In this document: positions 22,022 through 34,009 of the stretch, piece by piece | Layout of the letters: each line of letters begins with the position of its first letter | Numbering within the stretch: position 1 is the stretch's first letter | Origin: Carettochelys insculpta | Lineage: Eukaryota; Chordata; Testudines; Carettochelyidae | DNA: 64,000 nt | Direction of reading: 5' to 3' | NCBI RefSeq assembly: GCF_033958435.1 | Contig: NC_134137.1 | Location: 170,451,501-170,515,500, forward strand | Notes under the pieces: model-generated | Seen by the model: the letters and a program-made list of their open reading frames with translations, nothing else | Told to the model about the DNA's origin: nothing | The model's database searches: none | Position numbers and translations under genes: made by a program

Positions 22022-22585
22022 CAGGGCTTCCCAACCTAGGGGTAGGGACCCAAACATGGGTCTCCATTAGATTTGTTAAGGGTCATCAGCTGGGCAGTTC
22101 CAAGCTGCATGTGGCTGTTAAAGAAGCCATTTGCAGTTTCTTAACTGCTGCCTCAGGCAGATGTCTGTCACTAGAGAGAGAAAAACTACTTTACGCCTAG
22201 GGGCTGAAAGCTTAACACTTGAATTAATTGGTCTTAACAACTCTTACCTGCTGGGAGCAGGAGGGCTGGGGGAGCCGCCCAGCCTAGCAGCCCTGGTGAA
22301 GAGGCTGGGCGGGAGGGAATGTCTAAGGCTGGGGTGGTCTAGCGCTGCTGGGGGGAGGGGGGGCGTGAGGAGGGAATCTAAAGCTGGGTCCAGTTTAGGG
22401 CTATGGGAGGGGTCTAAGGCTGGGGGTTTTTGGGGGCTGCTGTGGGGAGTTTAAGGCGGGTGGCAGGGGTGGGGTGGTGGTGGTGGTGGTGGTGGTGGCT
22501 TGGGGCTATTTTGCGTTCAGCCCCTGGAACATTTAAAAAATTGCCATGTGGCCCTCAGTGGAAAAACAAAAGTTGGCGCCCCCTG
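22022..22585. mobile_element. hAT-like MITE, composite
   Basis: The right end in reverse complement (CAGGGGGCGCCAACTTTTG, then GGGCCACATGGCAATTTTTT) matches the left end of the element at 34482 (GGGCCACATGGCAATTTTTT). The left end is CAGGGCTTCCCAACCTAGG. I could not see a convincing 8-bp target duplication, so the left end may belong to a different element. Confidence 0.5.
22471..22498 (+). repeat. (GGT)n microsatellite
   Basis: Nine or so GGT units within the MITE-like region. Confidence 0.85.
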
Positions 22586-22599
22586 CCTTACGCATTCCA

Positions 22600-24088
22600 C
22601 AGCCTGTTTCTGTGTCTTTCATGTTCATAGTGATCCCAGACAAGCCACTTAATAGTCTCTGCAGTAATTTCACCTCCCTCCTCCCTGCCCCCTTTTTGCC
22701 CCCACCTTCTCTTCTATGTAGCTGATTTCTCAGTTTTAATTTTTTTCTGTTCATGACTGGCCCCAGCCCCTCCAGCCTCTGAGTGTGAGGTTTAAGCCAG
22801 GAGTAGTGGGGGGGAGAGGTTTGAGGATGAGTCTTTCACCTACTGCAACTCAGCTTAAGTATAACAAACTGTAATACATTAATAAAATAATATCATTGTT
22901 TATTTATTTTCCCTTTTTATGGAATAACTATGAATATATAAACATGAGGGGGCACAGTTTTATATTCTTGCCTCAGGTGCAAAATTAGCTGATTCCTGCA
23001 CTGACGCCCCCCGCATTTTTGAGTTGCCTTGGGTCACCAAGTCTTCCTGAATTGTCAGAATGGGTCCCCGTCTGGAAAAGGTGGGGAACTGTTGGTAAAG
23101 AGTCTTTTTGAGAGAAGTGTAACGTAACTCATCATTGCTCCCTGAACTAGAAATGGCCAAGAAAATGCCTCCTCTTGCATCCAGCTCCTGTACTGAAAAA
23201 AATACATTTTTTCCTTTTAGAATACTTCCCCCCACTCCCCAAGGCTTAATTTAACTGTAGTGTTTCTGGGATTTATCAGAGTAAAAGTCTTTCTGAAAGT
23301 GTATGTCTTCCTTATACTTTGGCAAGGGCATGGATGGAATGGAGAATACTTCAGGTATAATGATTTCAGAATCTTGCTTGTGTGTCTGTTGCTCTGCAGA
23401 GTAGGAAACAGTCTAATTAAATATTGGTTCTCTTGTTTGTGATGCTGCCAGTATTCATTCAATGAGGGCCCCTGGTTTCCTGTGCTCCCTGACCACTATC
23501 CTTTTATGCATTTTGTTGCTGCCAAAATTTGGTATACACCCTACCCCAAGCAACAGCCAGCTGACAGTTGTAACAGGAAAAACAAAGAGTGGTCCAACTG
23601 AAGTGTATTATACAGCATAAGTATTATTTATACCACCAAATTATTCATCCTTTGCCTTGAAGTAGTCAATCAGTAATGTTGGAACAATGCTGCAGAAGGA
23701 AAATTCTTTCTATTTACTTGTATCGGTTTGTACTCTGAAAGCTCCTCCTTCATCAAATACAGATCATGTAATGCAACATATTTCACTTTAATATTTTCCA
23801 TACTTATTTTTCTCAAGGTGCTGTTTGACTTTGATGTGGTATTGTTTGTTTTTACTACTGTTATCTTTGAAACCAAATCCAGGAAAAAGACAGGTCTATT
23901 TCTTAAAGGCAAGAGCTAAGATTTTAAACAGTGAGTATTGATCTTGGTTGTCTAACTCTAAACATCTTGAAGAATCAGATTTGATTTTCAGAGGACTAAC
24001 GCTTGTTGAAAATCAGGCTTCGTTAAGGCATTTCAAGGAGAGTACCTAAAAACTAAACACTAGGTATTGCTCCTTGCTCTTGAAAATT
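22600..24088. other. No recognised gene
   Basis: No domain-bearing frame; AT-rich with scattered chance frames on both strands. Confidence 0.4.
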
Positions 24089-24100
24089 TTGGCAAATAAT

Positions 24101-24321
24101 ACAGCAGAAATGTAGCACTTTAAAGACTAACAAAATGATGTATTTGGTGATGAGCTTTCATGGGACCGATGTCTTCTGCACTTGATCTGAAGAAGCGGGT
24201 CTGTCCCATGAAAGTTCATCACCAAATACATCATTTTGTTATTCTTTAAAATGCTACATTTCTGCTGTTTTGTTTTGTTATAGTACAAACTAACACGGCT
24301 ACCTCTCTGTTACTATTCAAC
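24101..24321. mobile_element. Foldback Penelope terminal repeat copy with perfect 12-bp target duplication
   Basis: Left arm CAGCAGAAATGTAGCACTTT and GATGTATTTGGTGATGAGC pair with right arm CACCAAATACATCATTTTG and AAATGCTACATTTCTGCTG around GATCTGAAGAAGCGGGTCTG. It ends ACACGGCTACCTCTCTG, as in the 34-kb copy. TTGGCAAATAAT is present at 24089-24100 and 24322-24333, a perfect duplication. Confidence 0.85.
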
Positions 24322-24689
24322 TTGGCAAATAATGATATTTTTGCGAAGTATATAATTTCTCATTGTATGGTACAGAGCACAGCCAGACAGGCAATCTGTA
24401 GTTTAGTTCTAGTTCATTTTTTTCTTTTAAATTCCAGCATATGTAAAGGTTGAGAATTCTTGTCTTTATCACGTTAACAAATTCCCAAAGCATTACAGTG
24501 GTTCAGTCAGTCAGTGGAATTGCTTTTAAACAGTGCAGACCTCAAGATGGCACTCTTGAGCTACAAAGCTTTTAAGGGAAGCCGAATATCCACATTCAAA
24601 GACTGAATTCACTGGAGAGGTGGGACTTCTGTAGGAATGCTGAAGCAATGGTCAAATAGAGCAACCACTCCAGACATGAACAATGACAG

Positions 24690-24745
24690 GGCTGGACTAG
24701 ATAAACACCTAAGGTCCCTTCCAGCCATAGGAGTCTATGATAATG
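24690..24745 (+). repeat. CR1 3'-end scrap
   Basis: GGGCTGGACTAGATAAACAC and GGTCCCTTCCAGCC followed by AGTCTATGAT match the 3' end of the two CR1 copies at 30.4 and 44.8 kb. Only about 55 bp are recognisable. Confidence 0.6.
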
Positions 24746-25323
24746 AGACCCACTATAAAGTACATGGTTTTACTACTTCCAAAATTCCCTTGAAAAAAAA
24801 TTTGCAACACATACGGGATTACTGATAAAAGCTACATTCAGGTAACATGTCACTCTGCAAATGAGCTCTTTCGTCTTATTTCTGTGCTTCATTTTCCCAT
24901 GTATGTCATCACTTAATTCCTGATGGGACACGAAGTAAGCCTTGAAGCTTCCTCATTGTTCCAAGTCTGTTTAAGCCATTTCAGGACAGGTTTAGGATTG
25001 GAAGAAAACCTGAATGACTGTAAAGAGGAATTTTTGAGTTATCAGTGAGATTTTAATCCATATCTATAAGAGCTGGAGCAGATTCTCCACCCATTTTTTT
25101 TCCACGGGTGGCTCTCTATCTGTCTAAGGTTCTGGGAGTACTGCGGGACTCTTGACTCTGTGGGAGCCCCTCTGGTGGGGTTGCCTAGGATGGGGGGCTG
25201 CACAGGTGACCAGCTGATCTTGGTTGGCTGCACCTTACTTTGCTGCTGCATTTGAGCTGAGCTCTGTCAGGAGTTATCTGACCCTCTGTCTAGGTCCCTG
25301 CCTCAGCTGCTATGGAACAGCTA

Positions 25324-25649
25324 CAGGTTGAACCTCTCTAATCTGGCACCCTTGGGATCTGGCTGATGTCGGATGAGAGAATTTGCTGGACCACGGGAGG
25401 TCAATATTGTCTAGCAGCTTTACCAACACTTCCGTGGCTTACTGTGCGCTTAGAAGACATTTGGGGTAAAGTAGAGCTAAATAACGTCACAGAACACTGA
25501 GATCCTGGACTGGGGGCTGTGAACAAACTTTATGGGGCTGCAGGAAACTTGGCCACACCTGTGAGAAGCGGTCATCCCGCTAATTAAAATCATGCTGAAT
25601 TAAGGATGTTGAGGGGCCAGAAAGTTCCAGATTAGAGAGATTCAACCTG
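25324..25649. mobile_element. Tigger/mariner-like MITE, 326 bp
   Basis: Terminal inverted repeats CAGGTTGAACCTCTCTAATC and the reverse complement of the right end, CAGGTTGAATCTCTCTAATC, differ at one position in 20. TA flanks both ends (25322-25323, 25650-25651), as for Tc1/mariner/pogo elements. No coding capacity. Confidence 0.8.
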
Positions 25650-26274
25650 TACATAGCTATCAGTCAACAGCAGCTGGGAGTTACCAGCAGGAAGTGGGGG
25701 TTGGTTCTGCTGTGATGGGTCTAGGGAAATGGAGCTGGGGGGGTCCTTATACTCTGGAAATTCATGACTGTCAAATTCTTTGGAAGGTGACCTTCCTGCC
25801 TCTCTGCCACCTTTCAAAGGGCATCTCAAGGTCAAAGTGTGACTTAGCCCTTAATTTGTGGATCCCCAGTATCCCACCTTCCTAGGTGCTGTCTGACCAA
25901 AAACTGATCCAGATACAGTCGTTTCCTTTTAACACTCGGACCGTGGGATACTCCTTTGCAGTCGCTGCTAAATGTGCCTGTGAATCCAGGAAGAGAAAAG
26001 GTAGTAAACTAGAACGGTCATCTGGCATACAAGTGGCTGCTTGCCATTGATGGGCGTGTTTCATGATGGCTTTTGTGAGTTGTGCTTTCAGCTCCTCCTC
26101 TTTGTGGATAAGATGGACATTTGCCCTGAGTTCCTACAGAGGGGAGTAAAAGCTGGAAAACATTCCTCTTTTTTCCCCATGTGCAAGCTCGCCTCCTTAT
26201 GGGTCACACACCTCCCTTGGGGTGTGGGGGAGGACATTGCCCATAGGACTTTTACTGCTTTTTCCATGCAGTTG

Positions 26275-26405
26275 GGTTGTGACCACAGTGAGCAGATAGC
26301 AAGTGTGAAAACTTGTTGTGTTTGGTGTATGGGGGGGGAGGCGGGGGTAGATAGGGTCCAATGTAAGACAACGTTCCTACTCTGGGGATGTCTAGTCACC
26401 CTAGT
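26275..26405. repeat. TA-target MITE fragment
   Basis: GACCACAGTGAGCAGATAGC, AAGTGTGAAAACTTG and the end GGGGATGTCTAGTCACCC followed by TA match a common reptile MITE whose ends read GGGTGACCAG...; the ends here are inverted but the left one is degraded. Confidence 0.5.
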
Positions 26406-28990
26406 TATGACTCTGCTCCCCATAATTGCATGCTGGCCAGAGTGTCTGAGCCAGCCTTGCCAAGGGACTAAATTGCTACTGGTATCTACTCATGGTAAAT
26501 TGTTTCCTTTGGAATAAGTGGGGGAGCCATGATGTTCAGAACCACAGTTAACTCCCTAGTAGGCTCCTGGGTCAGTGCAGCGTTGTGTTACCCATGCTCT
26601 GGGATGAGAGCCCTTTAGCAATCTAATCCTGTATTTGTAAATATAGGGCTCTGGCTCTGTGCAGCACCAGTGTGTCATTGCCACCGTCAGTACTTTCCCT
26701 GCAGATGTTTATGCTCTAAGTCACAGTGGCACTTTGGGCTGCATGAGGTTGCGGTCTAGTGCAGGCCGAGTTCTGTTGGGGTTTAGCAAAGGCACAGTTG
26801 AAGGGGAAGCAGCAGAGGCCAGAGGTATAGCTGTGCTCTTTTTCTGGTGGGTACAGTTCCTCAGAGTAGATGAAACATTGTTTCCCACTCGCTTACTGCA
26901 CCCTTCTAGGGAAGTTCCTAATTCAAATTCTATCATGTTGGGAGGTTATAATTTATTCAAAGTCTTCAGCACTTGTGGTCAAATGTGTGAGAGAGATTTT
27001 AATCTCCCTGAACTCCAAATGTGTTGGCCTGTCCCTTACTCCCTTGCAAACGCTGGGAAAACAATATGGATTGTTCAGTTCGGGAGAGCTCCTAGCAATG
27101 AGACAAAATGAACAGATGCTGTTCACGCAACAGCACATCACCTGATCTGAAATGTTGCTATTTCTTACGTTGTAATAACTATCCAATATACTAGTGACTC
27201 CACACTTAGAAAAGTGAAAAAAATCACATCTCATAAATCATATCACGTCTCATCTCTATGGAGAAGAACCATGGCAAAAAGCCAATAATTTAAAATATCA
27301 AGAGATGATCATCTAAGAGCAGCAAGACATTCTTACAAACGCAACAGCAGACAGGACATCTTGAAGTTCCTGTGGCTTGCACTCAGTTCCTGTAGAATTT
27401 CTGGGTAACTTAGAGCTACCCAGAATTGAGAAGTTACAGGCCAACTCCAAGCACGAGTTTGGGTCTGCTACTTTGCTATCTAATTTCTATATCATTTGAA
27501 TTGTTTCTCGTACTCACGCTGTTGCCACAGTAGCATCTCTCAAATGCTTTGCATATATTTAGTACCATGATAGAAATGTTAGAAAGCAGCCCGTTATGAG
27601 TGAGATGAGAAAATTAATCATTTGCACAAAATGTTTTGTGAAAATCACAGCAGAATCTGGTCTCTTGAAGCTTTCTGTTGTATGTCTCAAAACTTACAAC
27701 CAAAAGGACTCCTAATCATTTGACTGTGGCAGGCAAAGCAATGTTTTCCCCATGCCTGTCATCCCAGTTATGAAGGTACCTTACAATCTCACGTATATGC
27801 AAAATATCCCCATAAATTTTCATGGAATTTACTAATGGCACTAGTAACAGGCTCATCTTCAATGAAGAACGGGGAAATGCTGCTGCTTTGCTGTGGCATG
27901 TGAAGAATTGCTTATTTGCTATGTCTTATCTTGAAAGCATGCTTTTCTTTTTAAGTTGGAAACAAGAAGAGTCTTGGCTGAATAAGGCCTGGAAGGTCAG
28001 GCACTCAATCATGATTTAGTCAAACCATGGGTCTACTTGTTCTTTTAATGCATCAGTCTTCCAGTCTCCTTAGTCATGTTTGTTACTCATCTCTGAATTC
28101 CTTCCAGTTTACATTATCATTAGGGATAGTGAAAATGATATTTGTGCCCAATTTTTTCCATGCAATCTGACAGTCTTCACAACATTGCTTATCACAAAGG
28201 TTTGTGGTCTTCAGAAACTGTATGACACGGGCCAGGGTGCAAATTCTCAGTCCTAGAGTATCCCATGTAGAGCCCCTGGTAGGGAGTGGCCTGTGTCTCC
28301 TCTGTCTCCCCAGTTTGAGTTCTCCCTTCAGTCAAGAGGTCTCTCTGACATCAGACAATGGCTCAAGCGCAGGTGTTAAAGCTGCCTGAGCTGCTAGATA
28401 ACTATCCATCAATTAAATGGCATTGGTAAGTGACTCAGGGGAAAATCTGAGACCCACAGTCCTTACCTCCATTTGGGAGGATTTGTGTGAATTGCTCCAC
28501 CAGGCTGAGCTGGCCACCTCTACTTTGGGTCTGCACTTATGGGTTGAGCCGCCTCCAACATAGGTCTCACTGTTTCTGAGTGACAGCATGGGGTTTGGTT
28601 CCTGGAGAGTGCAGCTCCCCTTGGAACCTCTGGTGGAAGGTGTCCTTCATGATGTTGAGGTAATCCAAGATGGCAGCTCCGACCTGGGGGAGGGGTGGTA
28701 GTCCTGGGTAGACTCCTCTTCCTATCCCCAAAATACAGCTTGTGCCAACTTTTCCAGGTACAATGTCAGTAGGAGGGCCCACTGATTAGGGGAACATTGG
28801 GTAGCTGTTGCCACCCACTCATGTTTCATCTACAAAGAACATCTCTGTGAACCTCACATGTGTGGGCAAGGCTCCTGGGCTTGGCCTCTGGCCTTATGAT
28901 GGACGGAGTGATGGTGGGGAGGTGAGAGGCCACTGGGGCTGCATTGACAAGACAATTTATTGAGTTAATCTTTGCTACTGTTCCCCTTGC
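26406..28990. other. No recognised gene
   Basis: Mixed single-copy-looking DNA. No exon or repeat recognised by eye. Confidence 0.4.
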
Positions 28991-29013
28991 TGAGTGCCTA
29001 AGGCCTAAACCAG

Positions 29014-30372
29014 GTGTTCTTGCTGGGTGTCCATTTTGTGCAGGAGCTTTTGCTATTACCCATCTTTAAAAAAGGAAAGAAGGACAATCCAGGGAACTCT
29101 AGATTGGTCAGCCTTACCTCAATCCCTGGGTTAATAATGGAGGGGATCCTCAAGGAATCCATTTTGGAGCACTTGGAAGAGGGGAAAGTGATTAAAAGTG
29201 GCCAACATGGATTCACCAAGGTCAAGTCCTGCCTGACCAATCTGATTAGCTTCTATGAAGATGTAAGAGGCTCTGTGGGCATGGGGAAGTCAGTGGATGC
29301 GATATACCTTGACTTCAGCAAAGCTTTTGATAGAGCCTCCCACAACATTCTTGTTCATAAGTTCAGGAAATATGGATTGGATCCATGGCCAATAAGATGG
29401 ATAGAAAGTTGGCTTGACGGTCGGGCCCAATGGGTAGTGGTCAATGGCTCAGTGTCTGGATGGCAGTTGGTTTCAAACGGAGTGCCACAAAGCTCGGTTC
29501 TGGGGCGGGTGTTATTCAACATCTTTGTTAATGACCTGGATGAGGGACTGGGTTGCACCCTCATCAAGTTTGCGGATGACACAAAACTAGGGGGAGAGGT
29601 AGATACATTGGAGGGTAGAGAGAGAATCCAGAGTGACCTGGATAAATTGGAGGAATGGGCCAAAAGAAGTCTGATGCGGTTCAACAAGGAGAAGTGTAGA
29701 GTCCTGCACCTAGGGTGGAAGAATCCCAAGCATTTTTATAGGCTGGGAACCAACTGGCTATGCAGCAGTAAAGCAGAAAGAGACATAGGGGTTACAGGAG
29801 ATGAAAAGCTAGATATGAGTGAACAATGTGCCCTAGTAGCCGAGAAGGCTAATGACATATTAGGGTGCATTAGGAGGAGCATTTTGAGCAGATCTAGAGA
29901 AGTAGTTGTTCCCCTCTATTCAGAACTGGTGAGGCCACATCTGGAATATTGTGACCAGTTTTGGGCTCCCCAGTATAAAAAGGATGTGGATGTGCTGGAA
30001 CAGGTTCAGTGGAGAGTAACAAAGATGATTAAGGGGCTGGAGCACAAGACCTATGAGGAGAGGCTGAGGGATTTGGGCTTGTTTAGTTTACAGAAGAGAA
30101 GACTGAGGGGTGATTTGATAGCACTTTCCAACTTCTTGAAGGGGAGCTCTAAAGAGGATGGTGAGAAATTGTTCTCAGTGGTGACAGATGGCAGAGCAAG
30201 GAGCAATGGTCTGAAGTTACAGAAGGAGAGAAGTAGGTTGGATATTAGGAAAAATTATTTCACCAGGCAGGTGGTGAAGCATTGGAACCCGTTGCCTAGA
30301 GAGGTGGTGGATTCTCCATCACTCGAGGTATTTAAATTCTGGCTTGACAAGGTCCTGGCTGGGATGACTTAG
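29014..30372 (+). pseudogene. CR1 ORF2 reverse transcriptase, 5'-truncated, uninterrupted
   Basis: The ATG at 29014 lies in flanking DNA; homology starts at about 29050 with [17 protein letters not shown] blocks in order are [24 protein letters not shown] (usual form GVPQGSVLG) and the catalytic KFADDTKLG (Asp-Asp at 29575-29580). The C-terminal thumb and tail follow ([37 protein letters not shown]) and the frame ends with DKVLAGMT and TAG. No internal stop or frameshift in about 440 codons, so it is relatively young, but the endonuclease and the RT N-terminus are missing, so it cannot be autonomous. It closely resembles the copy at 42665-44878. Confidence 0.88.
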
Positions 30373-30459
30373 TGGGGGGTTGATCCTGCTCGAAGCAGGG
30401 GGCTGGACTAGATGACCTTGTGAGGTCCCTTCCAGCCCTAGGATTCTGTGACTCTGTAA
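29040..30459 (+). mobile_element. CR1 LINE, 5'-truncated copy
   Basis: The copy begins within the RT domain and runs through the stop codon into the characteristic CR1 3' end: GGGGCTGGACTAGATGACC, GTCCCTTCCAGCCC, then ATTCTGTGACTCTGT. CR1 copies are usually severely 5' truncated and lack target duplications; none is seen here. Confidence 0.9.
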
Positions 30460-31838
30460 TTACTGCTGCTGGGTGGTGGTGCTCAAGTCATCCATTCCAG
30501 CAATCATTCAACACCCTGAATGCTGTCCTTCCAGCCCATGTTGTTTTCAGTCAGGCTTTTTGGTCACATAGATCAGTCAATCTTCCCTTCTCTTAGGGGT
30601 GTGGTGATCCCTGGGTTCTCCCCCAGTTTGTAATAGCCTGCCTGTGGGGTTTGGTAGGGAAGCATGGCCTAGAGGTCAAAGCTAAAACCTTTGACCAGGA
30701 GGGCAGAACAAGTCTTCCCACGCCACCAGGCTGTGACCCAGAGCTCGTTGGCATACCAGTGGCTACCAAGGCTGCTTAAAGGTACCCTCCCTCTCATCAT
30801 CTCCCTCCCCCCATGTCAGTTTAGTCCAGGGCTTTCCCTTGTTGGGGAAGTCCAAATCAAATATGCAGGGATTGCCTTTTGAAGTGGAGGAGACTTGTAG
30901 ATGACCTATGCTCTACTTGCAGTACAAGGATTTAAGTCAAGTGAGTCAAGTCAAAGGTGGCGGTCGTGGTGGGGTAGTCCCCTTCTCTGGTTTCTCACCT
31001 GGGTCACCCCTTCCTCAGGAAGGCCTTTTCAGCCAGCTGTCTAGATATGCTAAGCTTTCCTCTGCTCTGTGCTACTGGAGCTGTGGGCTACAGGTCTGCC
31101 TGCTTTCAGCGCTGCCACCCAAATGAGCTGTTTCTGGCCTGTTAGATCCTCCACCAGATGGAGCATTTAGCGCAGGTGTGACAGACTGGGCCCAAAATAA
31201 TCCTTTAAATCATTGGTGTCCAGCATGGGGTTTATACACTGCATCACGGTCTCCTGTTAGTATCACATGGAGGGGCACCCAGTACAGTATTGTTCAATGT
31301 GAGTAAGGGCCAGATTCTCCTTTCCAAGTTTAAGTATAAAGGTCCATTAAATCATTTTGGATCAAATTGTGGTACCCTGACTCATGAAGAGCAGAGTGAA
31401 AGATATGGAAATTTCCTGCGGTATCTTTGTGAGCTCTTAATGACTTATGTTTAAACAGCCGTGGAATCCATTGTATTATAAACTCAAAGTTTATGTATAA
31501 TTGTGGAAATATGTGTAACTTCCCTGGGGGGAGACAGGGCCAATGCAAACGTCAGGAATTGTTAGGCACTTCAAAGGTCTCTTTTAAACAACATGCCAAA
31601 CAAAAAGGCACTTTTGGGAGGAACAAAGTTAGGCAGGTTTCCTAAGAAATACCTATGGAGAGGAAAATGCAAATTCTCATTTCTGGACCCAACCTTTCGA
31701 AGCTACACTCTAGGAAGAGAACCATTATCTGGCTGATGACATACTCATTGTTTCTGTAGCTCAAGAAGGGACTCTCAGATTTGTGGATATGCTTGTTCTG
31801 AGTTAACAACTGTTAACTGTTCATTATACTTTTTATTA
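30460..31838. other. No recognised gene
   Basis: No exon seen. The phrase around 30660-30700 (GCATGGCCTAGAGGTCAAAG) may be a tRNA-derived repeat scrap, too short to call. Confidence 0.35.
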
Positions 31839-31839
31839 C

Positions 31840-32300
31840 AGTGTTTGCTGGACCACGGGCGGCCAGCCCTTGGGGCTCTACCAGAGCGCTCCCAGCCTGC
31901 CACCCAGGCTTCCCTTCTGGCTGCTGACCCTGCTCCCTGGCTCCAGGCTGCCAGGTGGGCTCTGCTCCCATCCTGCCCATAACCCAGACTGCACTGAACT
32001 GGCTCTTCTAACACCCCCTGGCAACCAGTGTTTCCTACAAGCTGCGTGTTTGGGCGGTCGCCCCAGAAAGAGTCAGATGTCGCGAGCTGAATGGCAGAGC
32101 AGTCACATTCACCCACAGCTGGTAGCATCTGTTTCTATAGGGCTTGGTGCACATAACACTTATTTTGCACACAGATGGAAAAAATTGGAGGAAAAATTGC
32201 CAGAACGCTGCTGATCTCTGGTCCAGAAATGTCCATGGGCCTGCTGATGCATAGCTGTTGCTGGCCAGTGTCCTGGACCAGAGAGGTTCAACCTGTATTT
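31840..32300. repeat. Composite repeat with Tigger-like MITE end
   Basis: TTTGCTGGACCACGGG near 31850 and CAGAGAGGTTCAACCTG followed by TA near 32295 match internal and right-end sequence of the MITE at 25324. The 32145-32200 part matches the repeat at 11565. The left end of the MITE is missing. Confidence 0.55.
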
Positions 32301-32456
32301 CGTAACATTAGTGCCTTGAGCCCTACTCAAGATCATAACCCCTTGTTCTATGTCCTAAGCAAGAGACAGGTCCCAAGAACTTACGATACACGGGAAATAG
32401 ACAAGACAGATAAAAGGTGGGAGACAGAGTGTATTATTATCCTCATTTTACACATA

Positions 32457-33214
32457 GCTAAATAGGAGGATCGGAAAAGAGGCCACAACTCTGTCTAGAC
32501 TCATCGAGAGAGTGTGGAATAACAACAAGCTGTACACTCACACCAAAATGCAAGTCTACAGAGCCTGCATCCTCAGCACCCTCCTTTACGGCAGCGAGAC
32601 TTGGACCCTGTATGCCCGCCAGGAAAAGAGGCTGAACATCTTCCACTTGCGCTGCCTCAGGCGCATCCTTGGAATATCGTGGAAGGACAGAGTGTCCAAC
32701 ACTATTGTCCTTGAGCAAGCTGGAATCCCAACTATGCACACCCTCCTCAGGCAGCAGCGGCTCTGCTGGCTTGGCCACGTCCACAGGATGAATGATGGAA
32801 GGATCCCAAAAGACATCCTGTATGGCGAGATAGCCTCTGGCAAAAGACCTCCCGGACGCCCCCAGCTGCGCTACAAAGAAGTTTGCAAGAGAGACCTCAG
32901 GGAAGCAGACATCAAGCCAGACAGCTGGGAGGAGCTGGCAGACAATCGCAGCAGATGGAGGCAGGAACTATACAAGGGCCTTCAGAAGGGTGAGTTGAGG
33001 ATCTGACAGCTAGCAAAGGAGAAGCGAGCCCACAGAAAGCACAGCAAGGACCTGCCAGACACCCATTACATATGCAACAGATGCAGCAAGGACTGTCACT
33101 CTCGTGTGGGTCTTCACAGTCGCAGCCGACACTGCAAATGAGGATGCCAAACGGAACTATGAAGGGCGCGTTCCATAGTCTACGTAGACTGAAGGATGCT
33201 ACTACTACTACAAC
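32457..33214 (+). mobile_element. 5'-truncated non-LTR retrotransposon, inserted in MIR
   Basis: About 758 bp ending in a TACTACTACTAC-type tail after GACTGAAGGATGC. Flanked by TTTACACATA (32447-32456) and TTTACATATA (33215-33224), a 10-bp duplication with one mismatch, as expected for target-primed insertion. Same family as the 5' piece at the right edge of the window is likely (inference from family memory). Confidence 0.75.
32490..33141 (+). pseudogene. LINE ORF2 C-terminal region with Cys/His knuckle
   Basis: Encodes the region downstream of the RT catalytic site: KMQVYRACILSTLLYGSETW, then HLRCLRRILGISWKDRVSNT, LLRQQRLCWLGHVHRMNDGR and KRPPGRPQLRYKEVCKRDLR. A stop (TGA, 33004-33006) interrupts the frame, after which the same frame continues to a C-terminal finger CNRCSKDCHSRVGLHSRSRH C. 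This layout (LLYGSETW...GHVxRM...GRP...C-terminal zinc finger) is common in Jockey/I-group LINE proteins of animals; I do not assign a clade. The 5' truncation removes the endonuclease and catalytic core. Confidence 0.8.
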
Positions 33215-33335
33215 TTTACATATAAGGTACTGAAGCACAGAGAGTGATTTAACTTGTCCCAGATCTCACAGGAAGTCCCTGGCAGAGCCAGGGATTGAAT
33301 CAATCCTGGGGTCTGAACTATCCAACATGCATTCC

Positions 33336-33996
33336 TCTCCAAGAAAGTAATTTTAAAAATATCTTCCAAAAACTCATGTATGTTCTGGTCTTCTCTTCCT
33401 TGCTCAGGCAAAACATCTACTGAATTAAATGGACAATTTGCCCGAAAGACTGCATGAGTCTTCCCTCATGTTGAATAAATGGAAGCAAAGACCAGCAAGT
33501 ATATTCTATGTCCAAATATATTGCCATGACAACTAACACTTGTTGTTGCGAATTAATAGCTGCTGCTGTAGACAGTTGCTTTTGCTGTGGCTTTCACTTG
33601 CTATCTAATACATTTTGCCAGTTTTTTTTTTTTCCAGGGAGAGGGAAGAAATGGGAGTGAATAAGCAAGTACTGGAAATAGACAACTGAAGACAGCGCTC
33701 TAAGAACATAGCACAAAAAAAGCCTTCTCACCCATCATTCTTATCGCTCCAAATGGTAACCAAGAAAGAACTTCAAATACATTACTGTAGAAGTACACAG
33801 CTCTGCAGCCAGGGAGAGGGGGATACTTTTGTCAAGATTTTTAAAAGCAACTTGAAAGTTTGTGTGCATCAGTTTTCTGGTGCCCAGCCTGAGACACCTT
33901 AAACAGATTTGGCTTCTGGAGAATAGGCGCTCAGCCATCTCTAATAATCAGGTTACTTTAACCTGTCTCAGCTTGGGCATCCAAAGAATGGGGCAC
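33336..33996. other. No recognised gene
   Basis: AT-rich; T/C run near 33620-33635. No repeat or exon identified. Confidence 0.4.
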
Positions 33997-34009
33997 TCAA
34001 ATACATTAG

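Larger units (their letters stand above)
32425..33335 (-). repeat. MIR-type SINE, antisense, split by LINE insertion
   Basis: GTATTATTATCCTCATTTTACACATA (32431-32456) resumes at 33225 as AGGTACTGAAGCACAGAGAG, CAGATCTCACAGGAAGT and CAGAGCCAGGGATTGAA. This is the reverse complement of the MIR core (…TTCAATCCC…CTCTGTGC…TGTAAAATGAGGATAATAATA). The reading through across the insert is good, with old-age divergence. Confidence 0.7.

Noticed and set aside
22022..22585. Full hAT element with 8-bp duplication
   Set aside because: Ends look hAT-like but the flanking octamers do not match, so I kept it only as a composite MITE-like repeat.
30655..30705. Possible tRNA or tRNA-derived SINE head
   Set aside because: Only a short phrase is reminiscent; no cloverleaf, A/B box pair or SINE body could be followed.
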